Assembly (NCBI GenBank): GCA_035938175.1
Contig: DASZHD010000027.1
Coordinates: forward strand, 1-64,000
Direction: 5' to 3'
DNA: 64,000 bases
DNA from: DASRDE01 sp035938175
GTDB taxonomy: Bacteria > Vulcanimicrobiota > Vulcanimicrobiia > Vulcanimicrobiales > Vulcanimicrobiaceae
Positions within the stretch are counted from its first letter, which is position 1. The number at the start of each line of letters is the position of its first letter. Of the stretch, positions 50,025 through 59,858 are shown piece by piece. Below the pieces are notes generated by a model. That model was not told the origin of the DNA. It saw nothing but the letters and a program-made list of their open reading frames with translations, and did not search any database. Position numbers and translations under genes: made by a program.

Positions 50025-52031
50025 GTGCCAAATACGCGCGAAGACGAACAGCGTATCAACGCCATCCGTTTTCTTTCGGTAGACGCGGTTCAAAAGGCAA
50101 ACTCCGGTCATCCCGGCATGCCGCTCGGGGCCGCTGCGACGGCCTACACGCTTTGGACCAAACACCTGCGGTTCAATCCGAACGATCCCGACTGGTTCAA
50201 CCGCGACCGGTTCGTCCTGAGCGCGGGTCATGCGTCGATGCTGCTCTATTCGCTGCTGTATCTCACGGGATACGGCCTGACGCTCGATGACATCAAAGCC
50301 TTCCGTCAGCTCGGCAGCAAGACGCCCGGACATCCGGAGGCGCATCACACGCCCGGTGTCGAGGTTACGACCGGTCCCCTTGGTCAGGGCTTCGCCAACG
50401 CCGTCGGTCTTGCGATCGCCGAAGCCCACCTGGCGGCGGTATACAACCGCAAAACCTCGATCGTCGATCATTATACGTACGTCATGTGCAGCGACGGCGA
50501 TCTGATGGAGGGTGTTGCATCCGAGGCCGCGTCGATGGCCGGCCACTTGAAACTCGGCAAGTTGATCGCGCTGTACGACGACAACAAAGTCTCGCTCGCG
50601 GCGGCGACAAACGTCTCTTTTACGGAGAACGTCGCGGCGCGGTTTGAAGCGTACGACTGGCATACGCAATATATCGACATCGAGCACGGCAACGACGTCG
50701 AAACGATCGATCGCGCGATCTCGGCGGCAAAAACCGTTACCGACAAGCCGTCGATGATCGTCGTGCGCACGCATATCGGTTACGGTTCGCCGAAGCAGGA
50801 CTCGTTCAAAGCCCACGGCGAGCCGCTCGGCCCCGACGACGTAAAAGCGACGAAAGAAAAATTGGGCTGGCCCCTGCAGCCCGACTTCTACGTTCCCGAC
50901 GACGTGCTGCGGTTTTACCGCGATCTGGGGTCGCGGGGTTCTGCGTTACAGCAAGACTGGCAGAAGAGCTACGATGCGTGGGCACGCGATAACGGCGACT
51001 TGGCGGCGCAACTGCAGCGCACGTTGAAAAAAGACGTTCCGGCGAACCTGCCGTGGCCCGCCATCGGCAAAGAGAACGGCGACAATATTGCGACGCGCGA
51101 GGCGGGCGGAATGGTGATGAACGCCGTTGCCGCTGCTCTTCCCGAACTCGTGGGCGGCTCGGCCGACTTGGATCCTTCGACGAAAACGTATTTGAAGGAT
51201 CAAGGCGATTTTCAGCCCGGCTCGTACGGCGGCCGCAACATTCACTACGGCGTGCGCGAGCACGCCATGGCCGGATTGAACAACGGCATCGCTCTGCACG
51301 GCGGTCTACTGCCGTTCGGCGCGACGTTCCTGAACTTCTTCGATTATATGAAGGGCTCGGTACGGCTTGCGGCCATCAACAAAATTCGCTGCTACTACGT
51401 TCTGACGCACGACTCGGTGTTTTTGGGTGAAGACGGCCCGACGCACCAGCCCATCGAGCACTTGGCGCATATGCGCGCGACGCCGAACCTGAAAACGGTT
51501 CGGCCCGCCGACTCGCTGGAAACGCTGGAAGCGTGGAAGATCATGGTCGCCGCAAAAGAGGGGCCGTGGGCGCTCGTGCTCTCGCGGCAAAAACTGCCGT
51601 ATCTGGGCGACCGCCGCGCCGACGTTTCGCGCGGCGCATATATCATTACCGACAGCGCCGGAACACCGGATGTAATCTTCATCGCCACCGGCTCCGAAGT
51701 TTCGCTTGCCGTTCAGGCTGCCGCACTCGTCAAAGAGCGCGGCATGCAGGCTCGCGTCGTATCCATGCCCTGCTGGGAGCTGTTCGAAGACCAGCCGCAG
51801 GAATACCGCGACGAAATATTACCGCCCGACGTGACGGCACGCATGTCGATTGAAGCCGCCGCGACGTTCGGATGGGAGCGCTGGATCGGTACGCGTGGAT
51901 TCGCGTACGGCATCGATCATTTCGGTACGTCGGCGCCGGCGGGGGCGATTGCCAAAGAATACGGCTTCACGCCCGAACACATCGCGCAGGTCGCGCTGGA
52001 CCATTTTGCTACGACAATGAGGAGTGCATGA
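50025..52031 (+). CDS. tkt: Transketolase
   Basis: Transketolase moves two-carbon units between sugar phosphates. The 668-residue protein has NSGHPGMPLGAA at about residue 26, the thiamine diphosphate motif SDGDLMEGV ... DDN, HTPGVEVTTGPLGQG, HDSVFLGEDGPTHQPIEHLA, and the normal length. The start is GTG 50025 with AAAGGGAG upstream; TTG 50007 is another option. It begins the pentose phosphate operon; its stop overlaps the tal-pgi start (ATGA). Confidence 0.97.
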   Translation: MPNTREDEQRINAIRFLSVDAVQKANSGHPGMPLGAAATAYTLWTKHLRFNPNDPDWFNRDRFVLSAGHASMLLYSLLYLTGYGLTLDDIKAFRQLGSKTPGHPEAHHTPGVEVTTGPLGQGFANAVGLAIAEAHLAAVYNRKTSIVDHYTYVMCSDGDLMEGVASEAASMAGHLKLGKLIALYDDNKVSLAAATNVSFTENVAARFEAYDWHTQYIDIEHGNDVETIDRAISAAKTVTDKPSMIVVRTHIGYGSPKQDSFKAHGEPLGPDDVKATKEKLGWPLQPDFYVPDDVLRFYRDLGSRGSALQQDWQKSYDAWARDNGDLAAQLQRTLKKDVPANLPWPAIGKENGDNIATREAGGMVMNAVAAALPELVGGSADLDPSTKTYLKDQGDFQPGSYGGRNIHYGVREHAMAGLNNGIALHGGLLPFGATFLNFFDYMKGSVRLAAINKIRCYYVLTHDSVFLGEDGPTHQPIEHLAHMRATPNLKTVRPADSLETLEAWKIMVAAKEGPWALVLSRQKLPYLGDRRADVSRGAYIITDSAGTPDVIFIATGSEVSLAVQAAALVKERGMQARVVSMPCWELFEDQPQEYRDEILPPDVTARMSIEAAATFGWERWIGTRGFAYGIDHFGTSAPAGAIAKEYGFTPEHIAQVALDHFATTMRSA

Positions 52032-54868
52032 GCAACCAACTGGATCACCTTCTGCAAGCCGGCCAAAGCGTTTGGCTCGACAACTTGCGCCGCGGCATGT
52101 TCGCATCGGGCGAGCTGCAAGCGCTGATCGATAAAGGCCTGCGCGGAATGACTTCCAACCCCACGATCTTCGAAAAGGCTATCGGCGCGGGCAACGACTA
52201 CGACGAGCAGCTCAAGTCGCTCGTAGGCAAGGAGCACGACGCCTCGACGCTTTTCTGGGACCTTGCGATCAAGGACATCCAAAGCGCCTGCGATGCGTTT
52301 CGCCCGCTGTACGACCGCTGCAACGGCGACGACGGCTTCGTCAGCTTGGAAGTCTCGCCGCTCCTCGCAAACGACACGCAAGGCACCATCGATATGGCGA
52401 AACATCTGTGGAAGCGCGTGGATCGCCCGAACCTCATGGTGAAGATTCCCGGAACGAACGCAGGCGTTCCCGCCATCGAAGCGTGCATCGCGGAAGGAAT
52501 CAACATCAACGTCACGCTCGTTTTCGCGGTCGAATACTACGAGAAAACGGCGATGGCGTTCGTGCGCGGCCTGGAGCAGCGCGTTGCAAAGGGCTTGCCG
52601 ATCGATCGCATCCGCTCGGTCAACAGCGTGTTCGTCAGCCGCATCGACACGGCCATCGACAAGCTGCTCCAAGCGCGCATCGACAAAGGCGAGAAACAAC
52701 TGGAACAGCTGCTGGGCAAAGCCGGCGTCGCGAACCTGAAACTGACGTATCAGAAATTTTTGGAGATCTTCACGTCGCCGCAGTGGGGTGCGCTTGCCGA
52801 AAAAGGCGGCCATCGTCAACGGCCGCTTTGGGCATCGACGTCCACCAAAAATCCGCAGTACTACGACCTGATGTATGTCGAGCCCGTCGTCGGCAAGGAC
52901 ACGGTAAACACGATGCCGCCGCAAACGCTGGACGCGCTGCTGGATCACGGCAAGATTCAATCCGACACGGTGCTCGATGGGCTGGACGAAGCGCGGGCAG
53001 TCATGAAACAGCTCGCCGACAACCAAATCTCGTTCTACGACGTGACGTACCAACTGCAGGTCGACGGCGTGAAACTCTTCAGCGATTCCTGGGGAGCGCT
53101 CTTGGGGGCCATCGTCTACAAGCAAAAGCAGCTCAGCTCCGGCGGGGAACGCGTGAAGCTCGATATCGGCGCGTACCAGACCCAATACGAGTCCGCGCTC
53201 GCGCGCCTGTCGCAAAACGACTTTTTGAAGAAGCTGTGGGCCAAGGACCCGTCGGTGTGGTCCAGCGAGGCCTCACATGCCGAAATCATCAAGCACAGTT
53301 TGGGCTGGCTCGACATTCCGCAGCGGATGCTGGAAAACGTCGCCAATCTTCGCGAGTTCGCCAAAGAAGCCGCCGCAGAATTCAAGTACGTCGTAGTGCT
53401 GGGAATGGGCGGCAGTTCGCTGGCGCCGGATATCATGTGCGAGACGTTCGGACAAACGACCGGATATCCGCAGCTGCTGGTTTTGGATTCTACCGATCCG
53501 CAGCAAATCCGCGAACTCGACGAACAAATCGACGTCGAACACTCGCTGTTCATCGTCGCCAGCAAGAGCGGCACGACGACCGAACCGGATGCGTTTTACC
53601 GCTATTACTGCGATCGCGTCTCCAAGGCCGTCGGCGCGAACAAATGCGGCCGCCACTTCGTTGCCATCACCGATCCCGGAACGCAACTGGAAGAGGAAGC
53701 GAAATCGCAAAACTTCCGCGCCTGTTTCTTGAACGATCCGAACATCGGCGGACGGTACTCGGCACTGTCGTTCTTCGGCATGGTTCCCGCAGCGCTGGCC
53801 GGATACGACGTGAATCTGCTGCTCGATCGCGGCCTCGGGGCGCTTCACGCAAACGACAAAACCGTCGCGCCCGATAGCGCGCCCGGCGTGCGTTTCGGCG
53901 CTGCGATCGGCGCTCTGGCGCTCGCCGGCAGAACCAAACTCACGATCGTGACGCATCCCGCCATCGAAGCGTTCGGCGCGTGGGCCGAACAGCTAATTGC
54001 GGAATCGACCGGCAAGAACGGGCGCGGGATTCTTCCCGTGGAAGGCGAGGCGCTTGCCGAGCCCGGCGTGTACGGCGACGATCGCGTTTTCGTGTACGTC
54101 GGCGACACGCTGCCCGACGGCGATTCCAAGATCGTAGAACGTCTGCGCGCGCTCGCGGCGGCCGGACATCCGGTCATCCGCCTAGCGATGAACGACACGT
54201 ACGACACGGGCGAGCAATTCTACCTGTGGGAAATTGCGACGGCGGCGGCCGGTTCGCTGCTGGAGATCGACGCGTTCGATCAGCCCAACGTGCAAGAGTC
54301 CAAAGATAACACGAAAGCGCTGCTCAAACAGTACGCCGAGACCGGGCGGTTCGACGAGCCGCAACCCGCGATATCGACGCCGGGAATGGACATCTCGTTC
54401 CTCTCCGGCAGCAAGTCGATCCAGGCATCGGACGCGCAAACCGCGCTGGCGCAACTGTTCAATCAAGTAAAGCCGGGCGATTACGTTGCGTTCTGCGCGT
54501 ACATCGCCCGCAACGGCCGGCACATCGACGCGCTCAACGAGATGCGGTTGAAAGTCCGCGACGCGCGCCACGTCGCAACGACGGTCGGGTTCGGACCGCG
54601 GTTTCTGCATTCCACCGGACAAGAGCACAAAGGCGGCCCGGGCACGGGCGTTTTCGTGCAAATCACGGCGGAGAGCGACGCGGACTTGCCCGTTCCCGGC
54701 ATGCACATCGGCTTCCGCACGCTGATCGCGGCACAAGCGCTGGGCGATCTGCAATCGCTCGACAAGCGCAACCGCCGCGGCGTACGCGTCAAGTTGAAAG
54801 GCGACTTGGAGCACGCACTGCGCGAACTGAATTCCGCAATCGACGACGCTTTGACGGCAAAGGCTTAA
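52028..54868 (+). CDS. tal-pgi: Fused transaldolase / glucose-6-phosphate isomerase
   Basis: The 946-residue protein joins a transaldolase (residues about 1-365; GMTSNPTIFEKAI, FVSRIDTAIDKLL, WASTSTKNPQYYD with the Schiff-base Lys) and a glucose-6-phosphate isomerase (about 400-946; VLGMGGSSLAPDI, ASKSGTTTEPDAF, GGRYSALSFFGM). It would link the non-oxidative pentose phosphate pathway with fructose-6-phosphate to glucose-6-phosphate conversion, so supplying Zwf. The ATG at 52028 overlaps the tkt stop. Such fusions occur in cyanobacteria, Chloroflexi and some other phyla. Confidence 0.96.
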   Translation: MSNQLDHLLQAGQSVWLDNLRRGMFASGELQALIDKGLRGMTSNPTIFEKAIGAGNDYDEQLKSLVGKEHDASTLFWDLAIKDIQSACDAFRPLYDRCNGDDGFVSLEVSPLLANDTQGTIDMAKHLWKRVDRPNLMVKIPGTNAGVPAIEACIAEGININVTLVFAVEYYEKTAMAFVRGLEQRVAKGLPIDRIRSVNSVFVSRIDTAIDKLLQARIDKGEKQLEQLLGKAGVANLKLTYQKFLEIFTSPQWGALAEKGGHRQRPLWASTSTKNPQYYDLMYVEPVVGKDTVNTMPPQTLDALLDHGKIQSDTVLDGLDEARAVMKQLADNQISFYDVTYQLQVDGVKLFSDSWGALLGAIVYKQKQLSSGGERVKLDIGAYQTQYESALARLSQNDFLKKLWAKDPSVWSSEASHAEIIKHSLGWLDIPQRMLENVANLREFAKEAAAEFKYVVVLGMGGSSLAPDIMCETFGQTTGYPQLLVLDSTDPQQIRELDEQIDVEHSLFIVASKSGTTTEPDAFYRYYCDRVSKAVGANKCGRHFVAITDPGTQLEEEAKSQNFRACFLNDPNIGGRYSALSFFGMVPAALAGYDVNLLLDRGLGALHANDKTVAPDSAPGVRFGAAIGALALAGRTKLTIVTHPAIEAFGAWAEQLIAESTGKNGRGILPVEGEALAEPGVYGDDRVFVYVGDTLPDGDSKIVERLRALAAAGHPVIRLAMNDTYDTGEQFYLWEIATAAAGSLLEIDAFDQPNVQESKDNTKALLKQYAETGRFDEPQPAISTPGMDISFLSGSKSIQASDAQTALAQLFNQVKPGDYVAFCAYIARNGRHIDALNEMRLKVRDARHVATTVGFGPRFLHSTGQEHKGGPGTGVFVQITAESDADLPVPGMHIGFRTLIAAQALGDLQSLDKRNRRGVRVKLKGDLEHALRELNSAIDDALTAKA

Positions 54869-54872
54869 CGCA

Positions 54873-55784
54873 ATGCAAATAGGGATGGTCGGACTCGGGC
54901 GCATGGGCGCGAATATGACGACGCGCTTGCTGCAAGGCGGGCACAGCGTCGTCGTCTACGACCGCGCACCCGACGCGGTTGCGAAGTCGACAGCCGAAGG
55001 GGCGACGGGCGCCGGTTCGCTGCAGGAACTCGTTGCAAAACTCACCGGAAAACCCAAAGTCGTTTGGATCATGGTTCCCGCCGGAAAACCGACGGATCAA
55101 ACCATCGACGACTTGATCGGCATTTTGGATTCGGGCGACGTGATCGTCGACGGCGGCAACACGAACTGGAGGGATGGGCTCGCCGCCTACGAGCGCTGCA
55201 AAGCCAAAGGCGTCTCGCTCGTCGATGCCGGTACGAGCGGCGGCATCTGGGGTTTGAAAGAGGGCTACTGTCTGATGGTCGGCGGCGACGCCGAAGCCGT
55301 GCACGCCGCAGAGCCCGCCTTTTTAACCCTTGCGCCCAAGGGCGGATACGCGCACGTCGGCGCGGCCGGTGCGGGCCACTTTTCAAAGATGGTGCACAAC
55401 GGCATCGAGTACGCGCTTCTGCAGGCTTACGGCGAAGGCTTCGAGATACTGCGCGAGTCGCAGTTCAAATTCGATCTGCTTCAACTTGCGTCGATCTGGC
55501 GCTACGGCAGCGTGATCCGATCGTGGCTGCTCGATCTCGCCGTTCTCGCGTTTCAAGAAGATCCCGATCTCAAGGGCATTCGCGGCTGGGTCGACGATAC
55601 GGGCGAAGGGCGCTGGACCGTGCAAGCGGCGATCGACGAAAACGTCCCCGCACCCGTCATCACCCTCTCATTGCTCGCGCGCTTCGCGTCGCGCCAGGAC
55701 GAATCGTACAGCGCCAAGGTGATCGCGGCGCTGCGTAATCAGTTCGGCGGACATGCCGTGAAAGCCGAAACGGCCAACGCATGA
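54873..55784 (+). CDS. gnd: 6-phosphogluconate dehydrogenase, short form
   Basis: The enzyme oxidatively decarboxylates 6-phosphogluconate to ribulose-5-phosphate. The 303-residue protein is the short type, with the Rossmann start GMVGLGRMGANMTTRLL, VDGGNTNW, DAGTSGGIWGLKEGYCLMVGG, and HNGIEYALLQAYGEGF. It begins four bases after tal-pgi, and its stop overlaps zwf (ATGA). The short form often prefers NAD over NADP; that is family knowledge, not shown here. Confidence 0.96.
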   Translation: MQIGMVGLGRMGANMTTRLLQGGHSVVVYDRAPDAVAKSTAEGATGAGSLQELVAKLTGKPKVVWIMVPAGKPTDQTIDDLIGILDSGDVIVDGGNTNWRDGLAAYERCKAKGVSLVDAGTSGGIWGLKEGYCLMVGGDAEAVHAAEPAFLTLAPKGGYAHVGAAGAGHFSKMVHNGIEYALLQAYGEGFEILRESQFKFDLLQLASIWRYGSVIRSWLLDLAVLAFQEDPDLKGIRGWVDDTGEGRWTVQAAIDENVPAPVITLSLLARFASRQDESYSAKVIAALRNQFGGHAVKAETANA

Positions 55785-57340
55785 CCGCAACATCGACCAC
55801 GGCGGGAAACGGAATGGTGCAGGTTTCGGTTAACCCGCTGCGAGCCGGAATCGAAAGTATCCGTATCAGCGAGCCCTGCACCATCGTCTTCTTCGGCGCC
55901 AGCGGCGACTTGTTCAAGCGCATGCTGATGCCGGCGATCTATAATTTGCGGCTCGACGACATTCTGCCGGCGAACTTCGGATTGATCGGATTCGCGCGCA
56001 CCAGTTATACCGACGAGGAGTTCCGCAAATATTGCCGTGACTGCGTGGACGAGTTTTCGCGCTCGGGGCCCGTGAAAGAATCGCTGTGGAACGATTTGGC
56101 CGAACGCATCGGGTACATCACGGCCGATTTCAACGACACCTCGCACTTCACCGATCTCAAAAAGAAGCTGGAAGACTACGAAAAGAAGTTCGGCGCGGGG
56201 CACAACCGGCTGTACTATTTGGCAACGCCGCCTTCGGTATTTCCGAAGATCATCGGCCAGCTCAAGAGCGCGGGATTGGATCCGGGAAGCAATACGGCGG
56301 GCTGGAGCCGCATCATCGTAGAGAAGCCGTTCGGAAGCGACCTGGAATCGGCGCGCGCGCTGCAAGCCGAAGTCGAGAAAGTATTCAACGAACAGCAGGT
56401 GTACCGCATCGACCATTACCTGGGAAAAGAAACGGTCCAGGACATCATGGCGCTGCGGTTTGCGAATACGATTTTCGAGCCGATCTGGACCCGCAACTAC
56501 ATTCAGTCCGTGCAGATTACTGCTGCCGAGACCCTGGGCGTAGAACAGCGCGGCGGCTATTACGATAGCGCGGGCGCTTTGCGGGACATGATCCAGAACC
56601 ACGTGCTGAATCTGCTCGCGCTCGTGGCCATGGAACCGCCGGCCGGCGCGGACGCCGACGCAATCCGCAACGAAAAATACAAAGTTTTCTCGGCGATCGC
56701 GCCGCCGAATCCGGAAGACGTTTTTCACATGAGCGTGCGCGGACAATACGACGCGGGTATGGTCGGCGGCGAGATGGTCCCCGCCTACCGCAACGAGCCT
56801 GACGTGCGTCCGGACTCCAACACCGAAACGTACGCGGGGCTGCGGCTCTACATCAACAACTGGCGCTGGGCCGGAGTTCCGTTCTTTCTGCGCAGCGGCA
56901 AACGTTTGGCGCGCAAGGTCTCCGAGATCGCGATTACCTTCAACACGATCCCGCACCGCCTCTTCGGAGAAAAGAGCGACACGATCGAGCAAAACGTCCT
57001 GGTGATCAAGATTCAGCCGGACGAGGGCATCTCGATGCGGTTCAACGCCAAAGTGCCGGGACAGAAAAATCATATTCGCAGCGTGACGATGGACTTCAAT
57101 TACGGCACTGGCTTCGGCGTTCGCTCGGCGCCCGCATACGAACGGCTGATCGCGGACGCAATGCGCGGCGACGCGACACTTTTCACACGCTGGGACGCGG
57201 TGCAGCGCGCGTGGGAGATCGTCATGCCGATTCTGGAGGTCTGGCAGTCGATCAAAGACCGTTCGTTCCCCAACTATCCGGCGGGCAGCGACGGCCCGGA
57301 AGCGGCGAAAACCTTGAACCCGGCGTGGAGGCCGCTCTAA
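55781..57340 (+). CDS. zwf: Glucose-6-phosphate 1-dehydrogenase
   Basis: Zwf makes 6-phosphogluconolactone and NADPH, opening the oxidative branch. The 519 residues have the nucleotide motif VFFGASGDLFKRMLMP near residue 33, RIIVEKPFGSDLESA and the substrate/active-site RIDHYLGKE near 215. Length is a little above the usual 490 because of the N-terminal extension. It is directly followed by opcA, whose product activates or assembles Zwf in cyanobacteria and actinobacteria. Confidence 0.97.
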   Translation: MTATSTTAGNGMVQVSVNPLRAGIESIRISEPCTIVFFGASGDLFKRMLMPAIYNLRLDDILPANFGLIGFARTSYTDEEFRKYCRDCVDEFSRSGPVKESLWNDLAERIGYITADFNDTSHFTDLKKKLEDYEKKFGAGHNRLYYLATPPSVFPKIIGQLKSAGLDPGSNTAGWSRIIVEKPFGSDLESARALQAEVEKVFNEQQVYRIDHYLGKETVQDIMALRFANTIFEPIWTRNYIQSVQITAAETLGVEQRGGYYDSAGALRDMIQNHVLNLLALVAMEPPAGADADAIRNEKYKVFSAIAPPNPEDVFHMSVRGQYDAGMVGGEMVPAYRNEPDVRPDSNTETYAGLRLYINNWRWAGVPFFLRSGKRLARKVSEIAITFNTIPHRLFGEKSDTIEQNVLVIKIQPDEGISMRFNAKVPGQKNHIRSVTMDFNYGTGFGVRSAPAYERLIADAMRGDATLFTRWDAVQRAWEIVMPILEVWQSIKDRSFPNYPAGSDGPEAAKTLNPAWRPL

Positions 57341-57346
57341 CACGAC

Positions 57347-58312
57347 ATGGCGTCCGTAGCCGTCGATAGACTTCTGGACGAATTGGCTCGCGCACGCGCG
57401 GATGGGCCCGACGTCGCCACGACGTCGCTCAACGTCATTGCGTTCGTAGAGAACGACGAAAACCTGCTCAAACTCGTCCGCGAACGTATCAGCGCGCTTT
57501 CGCAGCGGCATTCGTCGCGCTCGATCGTCCTCGCCGCCTCGGAAGACACCGCAGAACACCAAGTGCAGGATCAGCAGGTCGAAATCGGTGCGGCATCGCT
57601 CGGCGGCGCCGAACTGCATTCGCTGGTTCACGATCTCCTGGTCCCCGACGTGCATTCCGTATTGTTATGGGGCGGCGAACACGTCGAGGACGAACGCTTC
57701 GGCCAACTCGCTCAGTTAGCCGACGTCGTCGTCGTGTTTAGTTCGGTGCGCGATTTGGGACTCGCGCCGTTGCGGGAGCTGCTGCACGAGATCCGTTCCG
57801 ACGCCGGTCCGAAGATCCGCGACCTTTCCTATATGCGCCTGTTTGCCTGGCAAGATCTCACCGCGCAATTTTTCGACGATCCCGATCTGCTTTCGGAATT
57901 GGGCTCGATCGAAACGGTGGAAGTCACGTCGGGATCCGAGCCCGAAGCATACTACTACGTCGGCTGGCTCGCGAGCCGCCTGAATTGGGAAGCGTGCGGC
58001 GCGAACGAGTTCTGCAATCCGCACGGCAAAGTCATCCGCTTTACGTTCAGCCGCGGCGGCGCGCCGCACCGCGTGCAACGTATCATTCTGCGATCCGGGG
58101 ATTGCGAATTCGGCATCAGCTTGGACGACCAATTCGACGACCTCGTCTGCTTGACGGTGGAAGGCAAGAAATCGCGTCCGCACCGGTGTCTGCCGCTGCA
58201 CGATCTCGACATGATCTCCCTCGTCGAGCGCGCAATTTTCGAGCCTGCCGAGCGTGAGATCTTCCAGCAAACGCTCGACATGGTCGCGCGACTGCTACAG
58301 CACACTGCATGA
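57347..58312 (+). CDS. opcA: Glucose-6-phosphate dehydrogenase assembly protein OpcA
   Basis: OpcA helps assemble or redox-tune Zwf in cyanobacteria and actinobacteria. The 321-residue protein shows the family pattern: a central HDLLVPDVHSVLLWGG-like strand, the SYMRLFAWQDLTAQFFD segment (the 'WR/Q-x2-LA-x2-F' block) and SYYYVGWLASRLNW-like (YYYVGWLASRLNW). Only a few Cys are seen, so the thioredoxin control described in Anabaena may not apply. It sits six bases after zwf and overlaps pgl (ATGA). Confidence 0.9.
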   Translation: MASVAVDRLLDELARARADGPDVATTSLNVIAFVENDENLLKLVRERISALSQRHSSRSIVLAASEDTAEHQVQDQQVEIGAASLGGAELHSLVHDLLVPDVHSVLLWGGEHVEDERFGQLAQLADVVVVFSSVRDLGLAPLRELLHEIRSDAGPKIRDLSYMRLFAWQDLTAQFFDDPDLLSELGSIETVEVTSGSEPEAYYYVGWLASRLNWEACGANEFCNPHGKVIRFTFSRGGAPHRVQRIILRSGDCEFGISLDDQFDDLVCLTVEGKKSRPHRCLPLHDLDMISLVERAIFEPAEREIFQQTLDMVARLLQHTA

Positions 58313-59052
58313 TCGATCGCACACATCCCGACGTAGCCGTTCTAGACGGTCCGCAACAAGTGGCGGAGGCGCTCGCCGACGCATTTGTGTCCGAAGCGCG
58401 CGGCGCAATCGAAGCGCGCGGATCGTTCTACGCTTCGCTGTCCGGTGGAACGACGCCCAAGGCCGCGTACGGGCTGCTGGCGCAGCCGCCTCGCCGTGAT
58501 ACCGTCGACTGGAATGCGGTGTACATCTTTTTCGGCGACGAACGCTGCGTGCCGCCGGACCATCCCGATTCCAACTACCGGATGGCGAAGGAAGCGTTTC
58601 TGGACAGCGTTGGGATCCCGGCCGGCAACGTGCACCGCATCCGCGGTGAAGAGGAACCATCCGAAGCGGCGCGGCGATACGCAGCGGAGGTAGCGGCAGC
58701 GCTCGGCGGTACGCCGCATTTCGATTTCATCATGCTCGGTATGGGTCCGGATGGTCATACCGCCTCACTGTTTCCCGGAACCGATCCGCTCACCGATGAC
58801 GACATGCTCGTCCGCGCCGTGTACGTTGAGAAATTCTCGACGCACCGTATCACCTTCACGCCGCGAGTCATCAATAATGCGCGCCGGGTCGTTATTGCGG
58901 TTGAGGGGCTGCCCAAAGCGCCGGCACTTTACGCCGTCCTTCGGGGACCGTACGACCCAACGCTGCATCCAATTCAGATCGTCGCGCCGCCGGCGGGGCG
59001 GCTGACGTGGCTCGTCGATAAAGCGGCAGCGGCAGAACTTCCGACGAAATAA
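58309..59052 (+). CDS. pgl: 6-phosphogluconolactonase
   Basis: Pgl hydrolyses 6-phosphogluconolactone. The 247-residue protein (DevB/SOL type) has SLSGGTTPKAAYGLL, the WNAVYIFFGDERCVPPDH block followed by SNYRM, and LGMGPDGHTASLFPG near residue 145. All are the conserved family signatures. Its start overlaps opcA, and the GNAT gene follows five bases after its stop. With Zwf and Gnd it completes the oxidative branch. Confidence 0.96.
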   Translation: MIDRTHPDVAVLDGPQQVAEALADAFVSEARGAIEARGSFYASLSGGTTPKAAYGLLAQPPRRDTVDWNAVYIFFGDERCVPPDHPDSNYRMAKEAFLDSVGIPAGNVHRIRGEEEPSEAARRYAAEVAAALGGTPHFDFIMLGMGPDGHTASLFPGTDPLTDDDMLVRAVYVEKFSTHRITFTPRVINNARRVVIAVEGLPKAPALYAVLRGPYDPTLHPIQIVAPPAGRLTWLVDKAAAAELPTK

Positions 59053-59057
59053 GGCGC

Positions 59058-59855
59058 GTGCGCCGTTCCACGTTCGCTCAGGCTGCCATCGGTGCGGGCG
59101 CTGCCGCGCTGAATCGCGTTTTTAGCGACTATCCGATTCCTCTCACGTTCAGCTCCGAGCAGTTGCATCTGCACATGTCCTACAACGACGTGGTCGCTTC
59201 AGCGTCGCCCTTGTGGTACGACGACAACGGCGCATTCTTGGCCGCCGCCCTCCTCGGGATTCGCGGCCGCCGCGGCTGGATTGGCGGCTTCGGAGTATCT
59301 CCGGAGTACCGCGGGCGCGGAATCGCGGCCGAACTGATGAACTTTGTCGCCGACACGGGGCGCGAGCACGGCCTGCAGTCGATTGCCCTGGAGGTCTTGG
59401 TCGATAACGCGCCCGCCGTGCGCACGTATACGGCCGCGGGCTTCCGAATCGAACGCAAACTCTATTCGTTCGAAGCGATCCGCGAAGATGTGCCGGCGGT
59501 ACTCGGTTTCGCTTCGGTCCCACCGCAAGACTTGATCGACGAGCCGGATGCCGTGCGGCAATGCTGGCAACGCGAACGGGCGACGCTTCGCAACGGCGCG
59601 GTATCGACGGCGGTTTTGGACACGCGCGGAAACTTTGCGCTATTCCGCTTCAACGCGGATCTCGCACAAGTCCTGAAAGTACACGCGGGAAGCCCCGAAG
59701 AGCTGACGCTGGTGGCAAACGCCATCGCCGCGGGGCGTCCCTTTCAAAGCGTGATGATTTTGAACGAGCCCGAAGACAGTCCGATTACCGCTTTTGCGCG
59801 CGCCTCGAATTGGGATCAGCCGTTCGTGCAATACGAAATGGTGCTCTCGCTGTAA
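59058..59855 (+). CDS. GNAT family N-acetyltransferase
   Basis: The 265-residue protein has a GNAT domain at about residues 10-150: the acetyl-CoA site GVSPEYRGRGIAAELM (R/Q-x-x-G-x-G/A) and ALEVLVDNAPAVRTYTAAGF. A second, diverged domain (about 160-265, ending WDQPFVQYEMVLSL) has no CoA motif. The start is GTG 59058. It is the last gene of the pentose phosphate operon, five bases after pgl; the acyl acceptor is unknown, and it may only share the transcript. Confidence 0.88.
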   Translation: MRRSTFAQAAIGAGAAALNRVFSDYPIPLTFSSEQLHLHMSYNDVVASASPLWYDDNGAFLAAALLGIRGRRGWIGGFGVSPEYRGRGIAAELMNFVADTGREHGLQSIALEVLVDNAPAVRTYTAAGFRIERKLYSFEAIREDVPAVLGFASVPPQDLIDEPDAVRQCWQRERATLRNGAVSTAVLDTRGNFALFRFNADLAQVLKVHAGSPEELTLVANAIAAGRPFQSVMILNEPEDSPITAFARASNWDQPFVQYEMVLSL

Positions 59856-59858
59856 CGT

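Noticed and set aside
55739..57655. 638-residue minus-strand ORF
   Set aside because: It is the antisense shadow of zwf and opcA; very Arg/His/Asp-rich, as expected for GC-rich shadows.
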